From contig JAAZGI010000115.1 in assembly GCA_012511315.1 (NCBI GenBank), positions 1 through 7,185 of the forward strand: a stretch of DNA of 7,185 nucleotides, written 5' to 3'. Positions 5,699-7,185 of the stretch are shown piece by piece (position 1 is the stretch's first letter; each line of letters starts with the position of its first letter). The position numbers and the translations under genes were made by a program. Below the pieces are notes generated by a model, which made no database searches, was not told the DNA's origin, and worked only from the letters and a program-made list of their open reading frames with translations. The DNA is from Clostridium sp. Lineage in GTDB: Bacteria > Bacillota > Clostridia > Clostridiales > Clostridiaceae.

Positions 5699-7185
5699 GT
5701 AAAAAAATACTAATCGTTGGCGGAGTTGCTGGCGGGGCTACAGCGGCAACCCGATTAAGACGCCTCGATGAAGAGGCGTCAATTATAATGTTTGAGCGGG
5801 GAGAATTTGTCAGTTTTGCCAACTGCGGTTTGCCCTATCATATTGGCGAAGTCATCAAAGAACGAGACAGCCTAGTGGTTACCACCAAAGAAACGTTCTG
5901 GGACCGCTATCGCGTTGAAGTACGAACTCAATCAGAAGTGGTGGCAGTTCATCCAGAATCTAAGCAAGTTACAGTTCGCTCACCAGAAGGATCTGAATAT
6001 AAAGAGTCCTATGATGAGCTAATCTTATCACCAGGTGCTATGCCACTAACCCCTCCAATTCCGGGGATTAACCATCAACTCATAAAAAACTTGAGAAATA
6101 TTCCGGATATGGATCAAATTAAGGCCATTGTCGACTCAGGGATTCAATCCTGCGCCGTAATCGGCGGTGGGTTTATCGGCATTGAGGTGGCCGAGAACTT
6201 AATCGAACGAGGTATTGATGTCACCTTGATTGAAGCAGCTCCCCACGTCATGGCACCCCTTGATACTGAAATTAGCATGATTTGCGAAAAAGAAATGCGT
6301 GACAATGGAATTGAGTTGATTTTAAATGATGGCGTAAAAAGCTTTAGCGAAATTCCAGGTGGAATTCGTACGGAAACAGCTTCAGGCCTTAAGATCGACG
6401 CTGATTTGGTTGTTGCTGCTATTGGGGTTCGTCCCGATACAGCCTTCTTAAAGGAGTCTGGCATTGAATTAAACCAAAGAGGCTACATAAAGGTCGATAA
6501 GAAGATGCAAACATCAGAGGAGCACATTTGGGCAGCCGGTGATGCCGTGGAAACCTTTGATTCTGTAACAGGTGACCCTGCAGCCATTGCTCTTGCAGGG
6601 CCAGCTAATCGTCAAGCTCGTATCATTGCTGACAACATCAGGGGTATGGATCGGACTTATAATGGATCCCAGGGAACGTCAATTATTCAGATTTTCGACC
6701 TTGTAGCTGCATCGAGTGGGAACAACGAGCGGCAGTTGAAGATGAAGGGAATCGACCATTCCGTTTACTATATCCACCCATTTTCCCACGCCACCTACTA
6801 TCCTGGTGGAATGCAATTTACAGCGAAAGTGATTATCGCCAAAGAAGATGGTCGCGTTTTAGGTGCGCCGGCTGTGGGCTATGAGGGGGTTGATAAATTT
6901 ATTGATGTATTGGCTACCGTGATTGGTATGAAGGGAACCTATGTGGATCTAACGGAACTCGACTTAGCCTATGCGCCACCGTTCTCCTCAGCTAAATCCC
7001 CTGCAAACTTTGCTGGTTTTACGGCTCAAAATGATATCGAAGGATTGGTAGAATCCAAAACTTTTACAGAGTTTCATGAAGAATTTAACCCAGCCACCGA
7101 TATTATTCTTGATATTCGTGATGAAGTTGAGTTTGAGAATGATGCCTTGGATGGGGCTATGCACATTCCACTCAATGAGTTGAGA
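5695..7185 (+). CDS. cdr: CoA-disulfide/persulfide reductase with rhodanese domain (partial)
   Basis: This is a flavoprotein of the pyridine nucleotide-disulfide oxidoreductase family; 497 residues are present and the gene runs off the window. An FAD-binding loop GGVAGGAT (9-16) is followed by the single active cysteine Cys44 in FANCGLPYHIG, the hallmark of CoA-disulfide reductases, which use one cysteine rather than a CxxxxC pair. The NAD(P)H-binding loop VIGGGFIG is at 155-162, and the second FAD motif IWAAGD ends at Asp283. The dimerisation domain contains HATYYPGG (365-372) with family-typical tyrosines. From about residue 455 a rhodanese domain begins (ILDIRDEVEF, 471-480; HIPLNELR at the edge); its own catalytic cysteine would lie beyond the window. 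Such fusions reduce CoA disulfide, CoA persulfide or polysulfide with NAD(P)H, releasing thiol or sulfide (family knowledge). The ATG overlaps the arsR stop, so regulator and enzyme are co-expressed. Confidence 0.93.
   Translation, partial: MSKKILIVGGVAGGATAATRLRRLDEEASIIMFERGEFVSFANCGLPYHIGEVIKERDSLVVTTKETFWDRYRVEVRTQSEVVAVHPESKQVTVRSPEGSEYKESYDELILSPGAMPLTPPIPGINHQLIKNLRNIPDMDQIKAIVDSGIQSCAVIGGGFIGIEVAENLIERGIDVTLIEAAPHVMAPLDTEISMICEKEMRDNGIELILNDGVKSFSEIPGGIRTETASGLKIDADLVVAAIGVRPDTAFLKESGIELNQRGYIKVDKKMQTSEEHIWAAGDAVETFDSVTGDPAAIALAGPANRQARIIADNIRGMDRTYNGSQGTSIIQIFDLVAASSGNNERQLKMKGIDHSVYYIHPFSHATYYPGGMQFTAKVIIAKEDGRVLGAPAVGYEGVDKFIDVLATVIGMKGTYVDLTELDLAYAPPFSSAKSPANFAGFTAQNDIEGLVESKTFTEFHEEFNPATDIILDIRDEVEFENDALDGAMHIPLNELR
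5759..5780 (+). repeat. Perfect 8-bp GC-rich hairpin early in the reductase gene
   Basis: GACGCCTC (5759-5766) and GAGGCGTC (5773-5780) form a perfect stem with a 6-base loop at codons 22-29. No T-run follows. It lies within codons for Arg-Arg-Leu-Asp-Glu-Glu, a normally conserved charged stretch, so it may be a by-product of coding. Confidence 0.5.

Noticed and set aside
6144..6464. 106-codon minus-strand reading frame inside the reductase gene
   Set aside because: It is antisense to the NAD-binding part of a clearly conserved enzyme and is a codon-composition shadow.
6576..6600. Inverted repeat CCTGCA/TGCAGG in the reductase gene
   Set aside because: The arms are only 6 bp with an 11-base spacer, inside well-conserved coding sequence; this is expected by chance.

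Overview
This window looks like chromosomal DNA of a low-GC Gram-positive anaerobe, most likely class Clostridia (inference). The evidence is strong AGGAGG-type ribosome binding sites, TATAAT promoters, compact hairpin-plus-T-run terminators, TTG start use, and gene families typical of Firmicutes. I cannot name the genus. I saw no transposase, integrase, CRISPR array, rRNA or intact tRNA.

Layout, left to right, with every gene on the + strand. Positions 1-316 are AT-rich; they hold no convincing gene but end in a good promoter for a small orphan P-loop protein (326-742). Two hairpin terminators (750-771 and 812-839) close that unit. A four-helix membrane protein of unknown function follows (917-1387), then a 17-bp perfect hairpin (1462-1502). 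Next is an N-acetylglucosamine-type PTS permease, EIICB without an EIIA domain (1658-3139). After a 216-bp gap with a cre-like site and a promoter come tyrosyl-tRNA synthetase (3356-4582) and a translationally coupled metallophosphoesterase that starts with TTG (4586-5281), closed by a terminator. The last unit is an ArsR-family regulator (5411-5698) whose stop codon overlaps the start of a CoA-disulfide/persulfide reductase (5695 to the window end, truncated in its C-terminal rhodanese domain).

How the genes relate: the window is best read as five or so short independent transcription units, not one pathway. The pairs with real functional linkage are tyrS with the phosphoesterase (co-transcribed; shared role unknown) and arsR with the reductase. 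The latter looks like a self-contained thiol or reactive-sulfur response unit: a cysteine-containing ArsR repressor, palindromes in its promoter region, and a reductase that acts on disulfides and persulfides. That unit is the most interesting part, although its enzyme family is already known. I found no clear evidence of an entirely undescribed system; the least understood genes are the P-loop protein and the four-helix membrane protein.
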